This document shows, piece after piece, positions 24,788 to 34,413 of a stretch of DNA of 64,000 nt. The stretch is taken from the NCBI GenBank assembly GCA_015272215.1, contig JACYMD010000115.1, positions 1 through 64,000 of the forward strand, given 5' to 3'. Both the position numbers and the translations under genes were made by a program. The notes beneath the pieces were generated by a model, which saw only the letters and a list, made by a program, of their open reading frames with translations, had not been told where the DNA came from and made no database searches. The number at the start of each line of letters is the position of its first letter. Positions within the stretch are counted from its first letter, which is position 1. This stretch comes from Rivularia sp. T60_A2020_040. GTDB taxonomy: Bacteria > Cyanobacteriota > Cyanobacteriia > Cyanobacteriales > Nostocaceae.

Positions 24788-25228
24788 ATGAACCGCCTAC
24801 TTTACGAACAATCCGTATCCTACAAAGGACATCTCATCATACCATTTGTTTTTGGCAAAGCAGACAATCACGAAATTTATTCGTATAAATTGATATCAGA
24901 TATTGGAGCTAAAAGCCAGTATCATAAAGCAGAAAACCCTGCACAAATCTATGGCAGTAGTGTTGAGAATATCATAAGTATTGCCAAGGAACATCTAGAC
25001 GAGCATTTAGATTGCGTTAGCGTTAGCGATATGTTTAAACACCGCTATACCTTCCGCAACAATTTAATTATCGTCTCCCAAGAAGCTGGTAAATATTATT
25101 ACGACCATTATTTACCAGATTCATTAAACAACATTGCCGCACCAAAGTTATTCAACTCAGAATACGAATGTTGGTGTTGGGTAAAACAGGGAATTGATGC
25201 TTTAAATGTTGGTCAAAAAGTCAGATAG
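24788..25228 (+). CDS. Unknown conserved-looking protein
   Basis: 146 residues from ATG at 24788. This start is fixed by a near-perfect ribosome site, AAGGAGGT, six bases upstream; an upstream ATG at 24734 in the same frame would add 18 atypical residues. The protein is soluble, with a beta-rich first half (YEQSVSYKGHLIIPFVFG, IYSYKLISDIG) and a C-terminal part rich in aromatic residues (YYYDHYLP, YECWCWVKQGID). There is no enzyme motif or signal peptide. A GAGACGT hairpin repeat 30 bases after the stop may terminate it. Function unknown. Confidence 0.7.
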   Translation: MNRLLYEQSVSYKGHLIIPFVFGKADNHEIYSYKLISDIGAKSQYHKAENPAQIYGSSVENIISIAKEHLDEHLDCVSVSDMFKHRYTFRNNLIIVSQEAGKYYYDHYLPDSLNNIAAPKLFNSEYECWCWVKQGIDALNVGQKVR

Positions 25229-25257
25229 AAATACGGACTAAATGACTATAAATTTTG

Positions 25258-25286
25258 AGGAGACGTTGCATTGCAACGTCTCTACA
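25258..25286. repeat. GAGACGT hairpin repeat
   Basis: AGACGTTGCATTGCAACGTCT is an almost perfect palindrome, flanked by GAG and CTAC. It is placed 30 bases after the preceding stop codon, where it may serve as a terminator. One of five family members in the window. Confidence 0.7.
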
Positions 25287-25333
25287 TTAGCAACACAAAT
25301 TTGATAATTAATAATTGATAAGTGGTAATTGAT

Positions 25334-26842
25334 TCATGGTAGCCAGAAATTGGGGATAATAGATTGACTAATGCCCCGGATGGTGTTATTCATACTTCTA
25401 GCAGTTTGGATGTGTGGTTCATCTGTTTCTACTGGTAAAATATTCGCATTTACACCTTGTCCTAAATAGGAAACTACTAAATTCGCAGCTTCCAAACCTG
25501 TAACGTAGGCTTTTTCTTGCGACCATGAACCGTGACGACTAGTAATCCAATCACCGCTCATAAATACATTATCAAAACTTGTCCTCGCTGGTAACATATA
25601 TTTATAGCTACCCGGTGAAAAGTGAGTTACAGCTTGGGGTAGACGAATTACACTGCTATCAATTACTTTTGCGATCGCAAATTCCGGGATACAAGTTGCT
25701 AAATACTTTTGTACTATGGGAATAATTTCTTCATCGCTCAAGGAAATAAATTGATTACCATGGTAAAAATCAACTTCTACAACGCTTCCTGGCTCATTTT
25801 TATATTCATCGTGAAGTGCATTTAAATCAAAAAATGTCCATCCTGTGGTTTTATCAAAACCAAAACAAGCGTTAGAAGGGCGAGGAATATTGATTTTGCG
25901 ATCGAACCATAAACGGGTTGCTAACACATCAATCGCGCCTAAATTGCTTAAATTGCGGAATTCTTCACGACTTTGTAAACTTACACTATGAGAAACAATT
26001 TTCTTAATTCCGCTGATACCAACACTAAAAACTACCGCATCGGCTGCAAAAGTTTCATAATTGCAAACTACACTTTTTACTTGATTACCATCAGTAATTA
26101 AATCGGTAACTCGTTTATTTGCAAGTACCTTTGCTCCGGCTTGTTCAATTTTTTCTACCCAAGGATGGAAGATTTTTTCGCCTACAGTACCCCGACACCA
26201 AACGACATCAAAATCCGGTTGATGAGCCAAGATAAAATAATAAAGCATTCCCAAAGTTGCAGCAGCCGAACATTGTTCCCCCGGTGCAAATAAACCGACT
26301 AATAACATCGGTTCAAAAGATTCGTGGTAAAGTCTTGCTGAAACCCCAAATTGTTTGAACAATTCCCGTGCTGTAACATAATCGTAACGTCGCCAAGCAG
26401 CATCGGAATTATCAAAGTCGATTAGAGCATAAAGTAAAGGTAAAGCGCTGATTCTGTCGATTAAGGGTAATCGTTTAAACTGAGTATAAATAAAAGTTCC
26501 TAAAGGTGTGGGAAGTCTGGGTAAGTCTTGAAAAATCGGTGACTCAACTTCCAAACCTGCGGGAGAATACTGAGATGAACGAGTCCAAGTAGTGAAAGGA
26601 TTAATATTTAACTCGTTAATCAGCGCAAAAATATTTTTGTAAGGGTACCAGAAGCCGTGAATACCCGCTTCAACAGATTTACCTCCCCCAGTTTTCCAAC
26701 CCGCAACCAACCCCCCAGGATATGAACCAGCTTCCAAAAGCGTCACATCATAACCTTGTTTCGCTAAATGGTGAGTTGCGCTCAAACCAGCCCAACCGGC
26801 ACCTATTACCACTACTTTTTTATTTGTATCTGCTTGTATCAC
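25334..26842 (-). CDS. FAD-dependent oxidoreductase, phytoene/zeta-carotene desaturase-like
   Basis: 502 residues from a GTG at 26842; no ATG lies before the nucleotide-binding motif. The N-terminus has the FAD-binding Rossmann fingerprint VVVIGAGWAGLSATHHLAKQG (10-30) with the acidic end of strand 2 (LLEAGSYPGG). The C-terminus has the second FAD contact (NVFMSGDWITSRHGSWSQEKAYVTGLEAA). The layout is that of the carotenoid desaturase/amine oxidase family, where members desaturate or isomerise isoprenoids at membranes. It is not close enough to CrtP, CrtQ or CrtH in what I can see to give a gene name. It stands alone between the 146-aa gene and the second pentapeptide gene. Confidence 0.82.
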   Translation of the reverse strand: MIQADTNKKVVVIGAGWAGLSATHHLAKQGYDVTLLEAGSYPGGLVAGWKTGGGKSVEAGIHGFWYPYKNIFALINELNINPFTTWTRSSQYSPAGLEVESPIFQDLPRLPTPLGTFIYTQFKRLPLIDRISALPLLYALIDFDNSDAAWRRYDYVTARELFKQFGVSARLYHESFEPMLLVGLFAPGEQCSAAATLGMLYYFILAHQPDFDVVWCRGTVGEKIFHPWVEKIEQAGAKVLANKRVTDLITDGNQVKSVVCNYETFAADAVVFSVGISGIKKIVSHSVSLQSREEFRNLSNLGAIDVLATRLWFDRKINIPRPSNACFGFDKTTGWTFFDLNALHDEYKNEPGSVVEVDFYHGNQFISLSDEEIIPIVQKYLATCIPEFAIAKVIDSSVIRLPQAVTHFSPGSYKYMLPARTSFDNVFMSGDWITSRHGSWSQEKAYVTGLEAANLVVSYLGQGVNANILPVETDEPHIQTARSMNNTIRGISQSIIPNFWLP

Positions 26843-27177
26843 GTAAGTTCAGGATTAACAATTACAACTATCATATATTTTGGGTTGCGCGGGGAAAAGA
26901 GTTTGCATGATTAAGTTCGATCATGTGGGCTATATTAAGAGTAAATTTTATAATTACTTGTGCCAACATTTAATTAAACATTTCGTTTAGATAGGGAATA
27001 GGGAAGAGGTAAGAGGCAAGAGGGAACAGGGAAGAGGGAAGAGGGAACAGTTTTATAAGTGAGTGGTAATTAGTAATTACATAAATAATCAAGGCTTGAC
27101 TACTTATGGTATTTGTTAGCTAATTTTTACAAAAATCGGAATTTTAGCTTGATGTAAATTGATAATTTTATATATAG
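26843..27177. other. Divergent spacer with purine-rich STRR
   Basis: 335 bp between the divergent oxidoreductase and pentapeptide genes, presumably with both promoters. At 26993-27050 there is a GGGAATA/GAAGAGG-type degenerate heptamer array. No gene is seen. Confidence 0.55.
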
Positions 27178-28533
27178 ATGATGATAATGGAAAATATTTC
27201 CAAAATAATCCAAATATTTCAAGAAAAGAGACAAAACCTATTAACAAGTGTTGTTGTTTTGGCTTTGATAATTATTTTTCTGTTGTTGTTACCAAAGTTA
27301 TATCAAATTGATTGGATTGGTTTTGGACCTGTTTCAGATATTCTGATCAGTGAAGAAGAAGCAATAAATTTCAAAACTGGAGAAATAGTTACTCTTCATA
27401 AGATAACTAGACAAATAAAATCCGCAAAAAAACTTTGGGACTGGTTAGCATTGCTTGGTATTCCAGTCTTATTAGTTATTTTAGGTACTCAATTTCAAAG
27501 CAATGAAAAAAAATTAGCCGAAGAAAAAACCAAGGTTGAAAAAGAAAGAATTGATGAACAAGTTCAAGCCGAAAAACAAAGAGCCGACGAACAAGCTGAA
27601 GCCGAAAAACAAAGAGCCGATGAACAAGCTAAAGCTGAAAAAGAAAAAACCACTAATATTTTAAATGAAGAAGCTTTGCAAGCTTATATTGATCGAATGT
27701 CAGAATTATTGCTTGATAAAAACTTGAAATCTTTATCTCCTCAAGATGCTTTACGTCAAGCAGCATTAGATGTTGCCAGAGCGAGAACTTTATCAGTATT
27801 ACGAAGATTGGATATAGATGGAGAACGCAAAGGCAGCATCATTCGGTTTTTAATTGATGCAGAATTTATTAACGAATTACAGCTTGATTTGAGTTATGCC
27901 AAACTCAGTAATGCTGATATGAATGGAGCAAATTTGAGTGGTGCTAACTTTTATGGTGCTAACTTCTACGGAGCTAACCTTAATAATGCAAAGCTGAGTG
28001 GAGCAAATTTGAGCGGCGCTAATTTTTATGGAGCCAAGCTGAGTGGTGCTAACTTTTACGGTGCTGATTTGAGTGGAGCTAAACTCAGTGGAGCTAAGTT
28101 GAGTGGTGCTAATTTTTACGGTGCTGATCTTAGTCGTGCCTATCTGAGCGGTGCCAATTTGAATGGAGCTAATTTCTACAGTGCAAACCTCAGTAGTGCA
28201 AATCTTAGTAGTGCAAATCTGTGTTTTGCTAACCTCAGCGGTGCCAATCTTTGTTTTGCTAACCTTTTCAGTGCATACCTGAGTAGTGCCAAACTCAATG
28301 GAGCAAATTTAAGTGGAGCTAATTTCTTTAGTGCTAATCTTAGCGATACTAAACTCAGTGGTGCTGACTTCAGCGGCACTAAACTTAGCAATGCTAACCT
28401 CAGTGGTGCCAATTTAATCGAAGCTAAAAACTTAACTCCAGAACAAATTAAACAAGCTAAAAACTGGGAAAAAGCAGTGTATACTCCTGAGTTTTATAAG
28501 CAGCTGTATTTAGAAGAAGATATTATCTACTAG
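27178..28533 (+). CDS. Membrane-anchored coiled-coil pentapeptide-repeat protein
   Basis: 451 residues; start at 27178, with further in-frame ATGs at 27181 and 27187. Layout: a membrane helix (about 20-38, LTSVVVLALIIIFLLLLPK), a second (about 88-104, WLALLGIPVLLVILG), a charged coiled coil with repeated EAEKQRADEQ units (about 110-160), a helical segment, then about 35 pentapeptides of the A(N/K/D)LSG type (about 235-420) forming a right-handed beta helix. The short tail ends with the usual LTPEQIKQAKNW. Pentapeptide helices act as rigid protein- or DNA-mimicking scaffolds. The function here is unknown. Two tandem copies of the coiled-coil unit and many near-identical pentapeptides suggest expansion by repeat slippage. 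Confidence 0.88.
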   Translation: MMIMENISKIIQIFQEKRQNLLTSVVVLALIIIFLLLLPKLYQIDWIGFGPVSDILISEEEAINFKTGEIVTLHKITRQIKSAKKLWDWLALLGIPVLLVILGTQFQSNEKKLAEEKTKVEKERIDEQVQAEKQRADEQAEAEKQRADEQAKAEKEKTTNILNEEALQAYIDRMSELLLDKNLKSLSPQDALRQAALDVARARTLSVLRRLDIDGERKGSIIRFLIDAEFINELQLDLSYAKLSNADMNGANLSGANFYGANFYGANLNNAKLSGANLSGANFYGAKLSGANFYGADLSGAKLSGAKLSGANFYGADLSRAYLSGANLNGANFYSANLSSANLSSANLCFANLSGANLCFANLFSAYLSSAKLNGANLSGANFFSANLSDTKLSGADFSGTKLSNANLSGANLIEAKNLTPEQIKQAKNWEKAVYTPEFYKQLYLEEDIIY

Positions 28534-28586
28534 ACTAATGGTGCTTTGCATTAAATTTGACGGATTCGTTTTCTCCCAAACCTAGG

Positions 28587-28612
28587 GAGACGTTATGTAT
28601 AACGTCTCTACA
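28587..28612. repeat. GAGACGT hairpin repeat
   Basis: GAGACGTTATGTATAACGTC and a TCTACA tail form a perfect stem 54 bases after the pentapeptide gene stop. It may terminate transcription. Confidence 0.7.
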
Positions 28613-28686
28613 AGATTTCTGGTAAAATCCGACTACTAGTAAGATTATATTAATTATGATAGTAAACAACACGTATCATTTCAAAC

Positions 28687-31600
28687 TTATATAATTGGTA
28701 TTTTTACTGTAAATATTGCACCTTGCTGTTCTCCGGGACTGTCTGCGGTGATGATTCCCCCGTGGAGTTCGACAATTTGACGGGCGATCGCCAATCCCAA
28801 ACCTAAGCCGCCAAATTTACGAGTTGTGGCGCTGTCTTCTTGACGAAAATGCTCGAACAGACAAGGCAGAAACTCTTTATTGATGCCTTTGCCAGTATCT
28901 TTTACCTGAATTTGAGCATAGTTTTCAACTTGAGTCAATGCTATGGAAATATGTCCGTTTTGGGGAGTAAATTTAACTGCATTAGATAAAATATTCCATA
29001 CTACCTGTTGCAAACGTCCGGCATCACCGTTTACCATTCCTAGGGATGATGCTTTTTCGGTATGGATAGTAATTGATTTAGCTTCTGCTGCTAACTGAAC
29101 CGTTTCTAAGGCTGTTTGAATAACTGTAGTTAAATCCACGGGTGCTACATCAAAGCTGAGTTTACCCCGGATAATTCGCGATATATCGAGCAAATCGTCA
29201 ATTAGTCGGGTTTGTAGTTTAGCGTTGCGTTCGATGGTTTGTAGGGCTATTTGGGTTTTCTCCGCGTCGAGATCACCTTTTTGTAATATTTTTGTCCACC
29301 CCAAAATCGGATTGAGTGGGGTGCGTAATTCATGAGAAAGAACCGCCAAAAATTCATCTTTGACACGATTGGCTTGTTCTGCGGCTTCTTGGGCGCATTT
29401 TTGGTCATGGATATCGGTACAGGAACCAAACCATTTGATAATTTGCCCGTTCTCATTGCGTAGAGGAATAGCTCGACCTAAAAACCAACGATATTCTCCA
29501 TCGCTAACCCGGCGAAAACGGTATTCAATATGATAATTATTACCAGTACGCAGCGACTCGCTCCAAGCATCTATACATTTTTGCAAATCGTCGGGATGCA
29601 GTACAGGTTCCCAGCCCCATCCTTGTGTTTGCTCTAAGGTCATGCCAGTATAATCAAACCAGCGTTGATTGTAATAGTTGACAAAACCATTGGCATCGGA
29701 CTTCCAGACGATTTGCGGCATGGAATTTGCTAAGGTACGGAAGTTTAACTCGCTTTTACGCAAAGCTGATTCTGTATGTTTACGCTCGGTAATATCAATT
29801 ACACTACCAATTAATCTAATTGGATTACCATTGTGATCTCGATAAACGCTACCCCTGCCCCAAATCCAAGCAATTTCTCGATCTCGACGAATGATTCTAC
29901 ATTCAAAATCCCAATTTACATAGCTTGTAAGCGTTTGTTGGAACAAACTATCTACAGATTCGCGATCATCGGGATGCACGTGGTTGAGGAAAATTGAATA
30001 ACTCCACTCTGGTAAAAGTGATTCATATCCAAAAATTTGGTCGTGCTTCAACGAGCGATTAGCTTTATATGGTTGGGTTGTCAAATCCAAATCCCATTCG
30101 CCAATTTGAGAACATTCCAGCATAAACTGCAATCGAGCTTCTTTTTCTCGTAATGTTTCAGCCGCTTGTTTCTCTTCGGTAATATCTTCTGCAACACCCG
30201 CCACTCGGCAAGGTTTACCGCTACTATCGCGTACTACAAAACCGCGATCGCGTATCCAGCGAATCGAACCATCGGGACGCACAATGCGGTATTCTTCATT
30301 TAATCCGGAATTTTCAATACATCGTGTTGCAGCCAACTGGATGCGGTAGCGATCTTCTCGATGAACTGTGTCAATCCAACCGGCAAAATTATTATACAGA
30401 GACTCGCATGAACGCCCCCAAATTGTTTCGTAAGCAGGTGAAACATAAAGATGGTGTTGTGCTTGCAAATCGAACAGCCAAAAGACATTTTCAATCGTCT
30501 CCGCCATTTGCCGAAATCTTGCTTCACTTTCCCCAAGAGCTTCCAAAGCTTGCTTACGTTCGTTAATATCAGTAGTTACGATCGCAATTCCTTCGGGAGT
30601 AGGATAAACTCGAATGTCAAACCAGCGATTCCAAGTTGGATAATAATACTCGAACTGCGTCGATGTTCGTTCAAGCATTACTTGACGTAGATTTTGTTCT
30701 ATTTCGCTACCTACCACATCGGGGAAGACTTCCCAAACATTCTTACCTAGCAAATCTTCCCGCTTCATACCGATAATTTCAACTTCGCGATCGTTAAGGT
30801 AAATAAACCCCCAGTTATAATCAAAAATCGCAAAACCATCGCGAATGCTTGATAAAACATTGTGCATTCTAGTTTCTGCGGCTTCTGCTGATTGACGCGC
30901 TGTTTCCCGAATTTCTGCTATCTTGCGTTCAGTTTCCCAAGCACTAGCATTACTTATTGCAGTCGCGATTTGTCCGGCAATTAAATCAAAAAAACCTTGA
31001 TAATTCTCATTTAATGGTCTTCTGGGATTAATACCCGCAATCAAAAATCCCTTGGGCTGAACTTGTCCCGACGCGATTAACGGTATAACAACCGCTGTAT
31101 TTTCCAAACTAGATTCCCTAGTTACCAGCAGTTTTTCAATTTTTGATTGCAATCCCTCGACAATCTGCTTTTGATTTGTCTCTATAACAGTCAATAATGA
31201 CCACAAATTACAAATTTTGTTTTCTGAATTAATTTTTATCTCTCGCCGGCTGATGGGCGTTCCTGCATTCAATCCAGCAATACCTGTAAGTCTGGCTGTA
31301 GAGCAGGCATCATCAAGTAAATACAGCAGTGCAAAGGGTACATCGTCAGAATTATTCGCTAAAGTCCGAGCAGATATTTCACAAGCTTGCTCAACCGATT
31401 TGACTCCAATATTTTCAGCCGCTAATTCTCGCAAAGTTCGCAGTCGTCTTTCTCCAACAACTCGCTCAGTTGTCTCGGTACAAATAACCAGCGTACCGTT
31501 AATCTCACCATTATCATCTCGAACCGGACTGTAACTATAAGTCCAGTACACTTCTTCTAAATAACCATTACGAATAATCGGCACTAAATGATCTTCGTTC

Positions 31601-31944
31601 CAACTAGATTCACCCCGCTTCATTGCTGCATCAATTTGGTCACCGATAATATGCCAAATTTCAGTCCAAAATTCTCTTCCTTTGGCTCCTAATGCTTGGG
31701 GGTGCTTTTCTGGTCCTAAACTCAGACGGTAAGCGTCATTATAAAATTGAATTAACTCTTCTCCCCAAAATAAAAATATCGGTTGACGAGAGGTAAGCAG
31801 TATATTCAAAGTTGTTTTTAAGCTTTGCGACCAAGTTTCTACTCTACCAAGACTGGTTTGTGACCAATCAAAGGAACGCATCAACAGTGCCATTTCGCTG
31901 TCACCGATAAAAATATCTTCTCCCGTCATTGGATTTTGGATCAT
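28687..31944 (-). CDS. Multi-PAS/GAF sensor histidine kinase
   Basis: 1085 residues, no membrane segments. Order: an N-terminal PAS-like domain (about 40-155, PIFLFWGEELIQFYNDAYR), GAF (about 165-345), then four PAS/PAC units (about 360-470, 475-600, 605-735, 740-865), HisKA (about 880-945, phospho-acceptor His in LSHELRTPLNPI) and HATPase (about 985-1085: N box WNILSNAVKF, G1 VKDTGKGI, G2 GGLGLGLAIARQI). All kinase boxes are intact. It has no receiver domain, and no response regulator gene is adjacent, so its partner is elsewhere. The signal is unknown; PAS and GAF domains often bind chromophores, heme or small ligands, but no bilin-binding Cys is evident. The start codon abuts a dispersed palindromic repeat. 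Confidence 0.93.
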   Translation of the reverse strand: MIQNPMTGEDIFIGDSEMALLMRSFDWSQTSLGRVETWSQSLKTTLNILLTSRQPIFLFWGEELIQFYNDAYRLSLGPEKHPQALGAKGREFWTEIWHIIGDQIDAAMKRGESSWNEDHLVPIIRNGYLEEVYWTYSYSPVRDDNGEINGTLVICTETTERVVGERRLRTLRELAAENIGVKSVEQACEISARTLANNSDDVPFALLYLLDDACSTARLTGIAGLNAGTPISRREIKINSENKICNLWSLLTVIETNQKQIVEGLQSKIEKLLVTRESSLENTAVVIPLIASGQVQPKGFLIAGINPRRPLNENYQGFFDLIAGQIATAISNASAWETERKIAEIRETARQSAEAAETRMHNVLSSIRDGFAIFDYNWGFIYLNDREVEIIGMKREDLLGKNVWEVFPDVVGSEIEQNLRQVMLERTSTQFEYYYPTWNRWFDIRVYPTPEGIAIVTTDINERKQALEALGESEARFRQMAETIENVFWLFDLQAQHHLYVSPAYETIWGRSCESLYNNFAGWIDTVHREDRYRIQLAATRCIENSGLNEEYRIVRPDGSIRWIRDRGFVVRDSSGKPCRVAGVAEDITEEKQAAETLREKEARLQFMLECSQIGEWDLDLTTQPYKANRSLKHDQIFGYESLLPEWSYSIFLNHVHPDDRESVDSLFQQTLTSYVNWDFECRIIRRDREIAWIWGRGSVYRDHNGNPIRLIGSVIDITERKHTESALRKSELNFRTLANSMPQIVWKSDANGFVNYYNQRWFDYTGMTLEQTQGWGWEPVLHPDDLQKCIDAWSESLRTGNNYHIEYRFRRVSDGEYRWFLGRAIPLRNENGQIIKWFGSCTDIHDQKCAQEAAEQANRVKDEFLAVLSHELRTPLNPILGWTKILQKGDLDAEKTQIALQTIERNAKLQTRLIDDLLDISRIIRGKLSFDVAPVDLTTVIQTALETVQLAAEAKSITIHTEKASSLGMVNGDAGRLQQVVWNILSNAVKFTPQNGHISIALTQVENYAQIQVKDTGKGINKEFLPCLFEHFRQEDSATTRKFGGLGLGLAIARQIVELHGGIITADSPGEQQGAIFTVKIPII

Positions 31945-31971
31945 GTCCTACGGACACGCTACGCTAATAGA
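31942..31971. repeat. CATGTCCTACGGACACGC-type dispersed repeat
   Basis: It covers the start codon and ribosome region of the kinase gene; the hairpin is GTCC-TAC-GGAC. A related sequence lies at 51386-51412 (GTCCTGACGGACACGC). Confidence 0.6.
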
Positions 31972-32072
31972 TTTTAGATTTTGGATTCACCAAGCACTAA
32001 TTTATTAGTTACTACCCAAACACTAACCATATTAATAGCACGATTTCCAGCTTTTTATCCTCTACAAAATTA

Positions 32073-32149
32073 AAAAAAATGAAGCATAAAGTATAAAAAC
32101 AGCCAAGTTTAACTTGATTATTGACACCTTATACTTCATTTTTTTTTTT
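32073..32149. terminator. Hairpin with A- and T-runs, possible two-way terminator
   Basis: AAAAAAAATGAAGCATAA on one side and TTATACTTCATTTTTTTTTT on the other can pair, leaving runs of A and T at the ends. It lies after the stop of the DUF1816 gene (minus strand) and before the kinase gene. Confidence 0.45.
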
Positions 32150-32217
32150 ACACGACAGTGCCTGATAGAGAAAGCTTTCAGCGATACTTCAAAAATCTGA
32201 ATGCATCCAGCCTTTAA

Positions 32218-32520
32218 TTACATTTGACCGCTAAAGACAGGCTTTACTTTGCGGTCAAACCATTCCCCCAAGTCGTCAGAAATAGTTAAAACTTTTGGTT
32301 TACAACGCTTAACATCAATTTTCAGACCTTGCGCTCCTTCCAATTCAAGGTCTTCTACATAACCTTTGACAGCAGCTTTAGCTTCCGTACCGTTCAGAAA
32401 AGGTCCGAAGTAGTAAGTACACTTGGGATTTTGAGTCGTAATCTCTACCCACCAAGCCAAGCCAAAGTTATCAAAAATGTTGGTAACAAATTCTTTGAAA
32501 GTATTTCCAATTGTGTTCAT
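32218..32520 (-). CDS. DUF1816 domain protein
   Basis: 100 residues from ATG at 32520; a TTG four codons upstream is less likely. The cyanobacterial DUF1816 core is clear: LAWWVEITTQNPKCTYYFGP, then EAKAAVKGYVEDLELEGAQG and DVKRCKPKVLTI. This family is small, soluble, and spread among cyanobacteria; some relatives share features with the linker-like CpcD domain, and its function is unknown. It ends with an extension DDLGEWFDRKVKPVFSGQM. It lies downstream of rlmB on the same strand, 84 bases away, so the two might be co-transcribed. Confidence 0.88.
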   Translation of the reverse strand: MNTIGNTFKEFVTNIFDNFGLAWWVEITTQNPKCTYYFGPFLNGTEAKAAVKGYVEDLELEGAQGLKIDVKRCKPKVLTISDDLGEWFDRKVKPVFSGQM

Positions 32521-32603
32521 GGTTGTTGCCAATTACTAAAGTTGATACTAGTTGTTAAAGAACTATACTGTCGTTTTTTCCCTTCACATTTCTTTATACT
32601 CTT

Positions 32604-33590
32604 TTATATGGGGTTTTTGGAAGGGGTTTTTGGCAAATTTTCTAAGTAAAGTGTGCCGTTCCAGCGCTGACGATAAATTTCATACAGTACCATACCGGCT
32701 GCAACTGAAGCGTTGAGGCTGGGAGTTTTGCCTTTCAAGGGAATTGACACTAAAGCATCGCAGCATTTTTGTGTCAGCATACCCAAACCTTCGCCTTCAG
32801 AACCAATTACTAAAACAATTGGCGAACCCTTAAAATTTACTGTATGTATCGGTTGGCTTGCAGAACTAGCAGTACCATAAATCCAAAAACCAGCAGTTTT
32901 CAAGTCTTCTAAAGCACGACTGAGATTAATTACTCTAGCTACAGCAAAATTATCTAAAGCACCAGTCGCTACTTTCATGACTGTAGAAGTAATTCCAACT
33001 GCTCTACGCTGTGGAATCACCATTCCTTGGGCTCCAATTGATTCGGCTGTACGAATAATTGCTCCTAAATTGTGGGGATCGGTAATTCCGTCAGCCACAA
33101 CTATTACTGGTGTATCCGTTACGGATTTTGCTTTTTCGATCAAATCGTGCAAATCAAAATAGTCGTAAGGAGCAATTTGTGCTGCTACTCCCTGATGATT
33201 AGCATTTCTAGTAATTTGATCTAAGCGGCTCGGTTCCACTTCATCTATAACCGTTCCATTCCCTTTAGCTTGTAAAAGCAAATCATGAAAACGGCGATCG
33301 TAACGCAAACGGGAAGTAATCCAAACGCGATTCAGACGACCTTGATTTTCCAATGTACTCAAAACTGGATGACGGCCGTAAATTAAGTCACTATTTTCTG
33401 ATTCTTCCGTGGATGATAAATATTCAAAATTAGAACTATTTTGACGAGGTTTATCAATTACAGAGCTATGATTTCTGTCTCTAGATTTACTTTTAGATGG
33501 AGATGAAAAACGCTTACCTTTTAGTTTTAAAGATTGTGGGCGATTTTCGTCATTAACGTTAATTTTAATTTTTCTTGGTTTGTCTATCAT
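32604..33590 (-). CDS. rlmB: 23S rRNA (guanosine-2'-O)-methyltransferase RlmB / TrmH family
   Basis: 328 residues. The first ~75 are basic and disordered, common in cyanobacterial versions. Then follows the substrate-binding domain (about 78-155, [12 protein letters not shown]), and the SpoU/TrmH knotted SAM domain with motif 1 [18 protein letters not shown] (about 175), motif 2 [12 protein letters not shown] (about 265) and motif 3 [24 protein letters not shown] (about 290). It methylates the 2'-O of a guanosine in 23S rRNA (G2251 in E. coli). The mrnC gene lies 102 bases upstream on the same strand, forming a ribosome-maturation pair. Confidence 0.93.
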   Translation of the reverse strand: MIDKPRKIKINVNDENRPQSLKLKGKRFSSPSKSKSRDRNHSSVIDKPRQNSSNFEYLSSTEESENSDLIYGRHPVLSTLENQGRLNRVWITSRLRYDRRFHDLLLQAKGNGTVIDEVEPSRLDQITRNANHQGVAAQIAPYDYFDLHDLIEKAKSVTDTPVIVVADGITDPHNLGAIIRTAESIGAQGMVIPQRRAVGITSTVMKVATGALDNFAVARVINLSRALEDLKTAGFWIYGTASSASQPIHTVNFKGSPIVLVIGSEGEGLGMLTQKCCDALVSIPLKGKTPSLNASVAAGMVLYEIYRQRWNGTLYLENLPKTPSKNPI

Positions 33591-33692
33591 AATGGTTATT
33601 TGGTAGAGCTAAGATTTAGGACTTCTTTTCTCACCTTTTTTGTAACCGAACATTGCCGGATTCGGAACATTCAAGAGTTAGAGATTCCGCTA

Positions 33693-34169
33693 TTACTCCA
33701 TGATGAGTTTTTGCAGAAGTTCGCTCAATCGTTCGGTATTGGTGAGATATAAATAGCCAATCAAAGTTTCTAGACTAGTAGCTTGTTGGTATGTGTGGGC
33801 ATCTACACGTTTGGGACGACCTGTGGCGGCGTTACGACCCCTACGGACAATTTCTAATTCATTATTATTCAGATATTGACTAAGTAAGTTTAACATTTGC
33901 GCCTGCTTTTCGGCTCTCACTTGTGCCACTACCAAACGATGATAATTTTCTACTCGTTGGGGTGGTAATAAGTAATATCTCCTGATATACAATTCGTAAA
34001 CTGCATCGCCTAAATAAGCAAGAGCGGTAGGAGAAAGTTGCTGTAATTGGGACTGAGAAAGTTTAGGTAACAATTGTTCTGCATTTAGTGTCGTTCCATA
34101 GGAATCAAATGAATCTTTGGGGACATTTTCAGAGCTTGAATTTAGAAGATTTTCCTCCTTTGATTTCAC
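33693..34169 (-). CDS. mrnC: Mini-ribonuclease 3
   Basis: 158 residues from a GTG at 34169. It contains a single RNase III catalytic domain without the double-stranded RNA-binding domain: LSPTALAYLGDAVYELYIR with the key Asp, EKQAQML, RRGRNAATGRPKRVD, and the second acidic site TSLETLIGYLYLTN. Mini-III matures the 23S rRNA ends. The N-terminal ~35 residues are variable. An AAAGGAGG string lies inside the first codons, but no in-frame start follows it at a usable distance, so the GTG start is kept. It is upstream of rlmB, consistent with a joint role. Confidence 0.93.
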   Translation of the reverse strand: MKSKEENLLNSSSENVPKDSFDSYGTTLNAEQLLPKLSQSQLQQLSPTALAYLGDAVYELYIRRYYLLPPQRVENYHRLVVAQVRAEKQAQMLNLLSQYLNNNELEIVRRGRNAATGRPKRVDAHTYQQATSLETLIGYLYLTNTERLSELLQKLIME

Positions 34170-34413
34170 AACTTAATCATTCCTGTTACAGTTAATAATT
34201 ATCTTGTTTGTAATGACTTGAAAAAATTTAGTTACTACCCGTTTGTTATTGTCGTACTGGTTCGTATTTATTGCCGTTATTTTTACAAAAATTTTTGATA
34301 TTTTTAATTTTCATTAACATCAATTTTCCGAACCGAAAATATTTTGTCAGGGTAAGTAAATTTGCCAACTTAAATTTTGTGAATAGACAAGATTTTTTAA
34401 ACGCAAGAAAAAC

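Noticed and set aside
28176-28412. Leucine/alanine-rich frame antisense to the pentapeptide gene
   Set aside because: It is the mirror of the pentapeptide repeat, not an independent gene.
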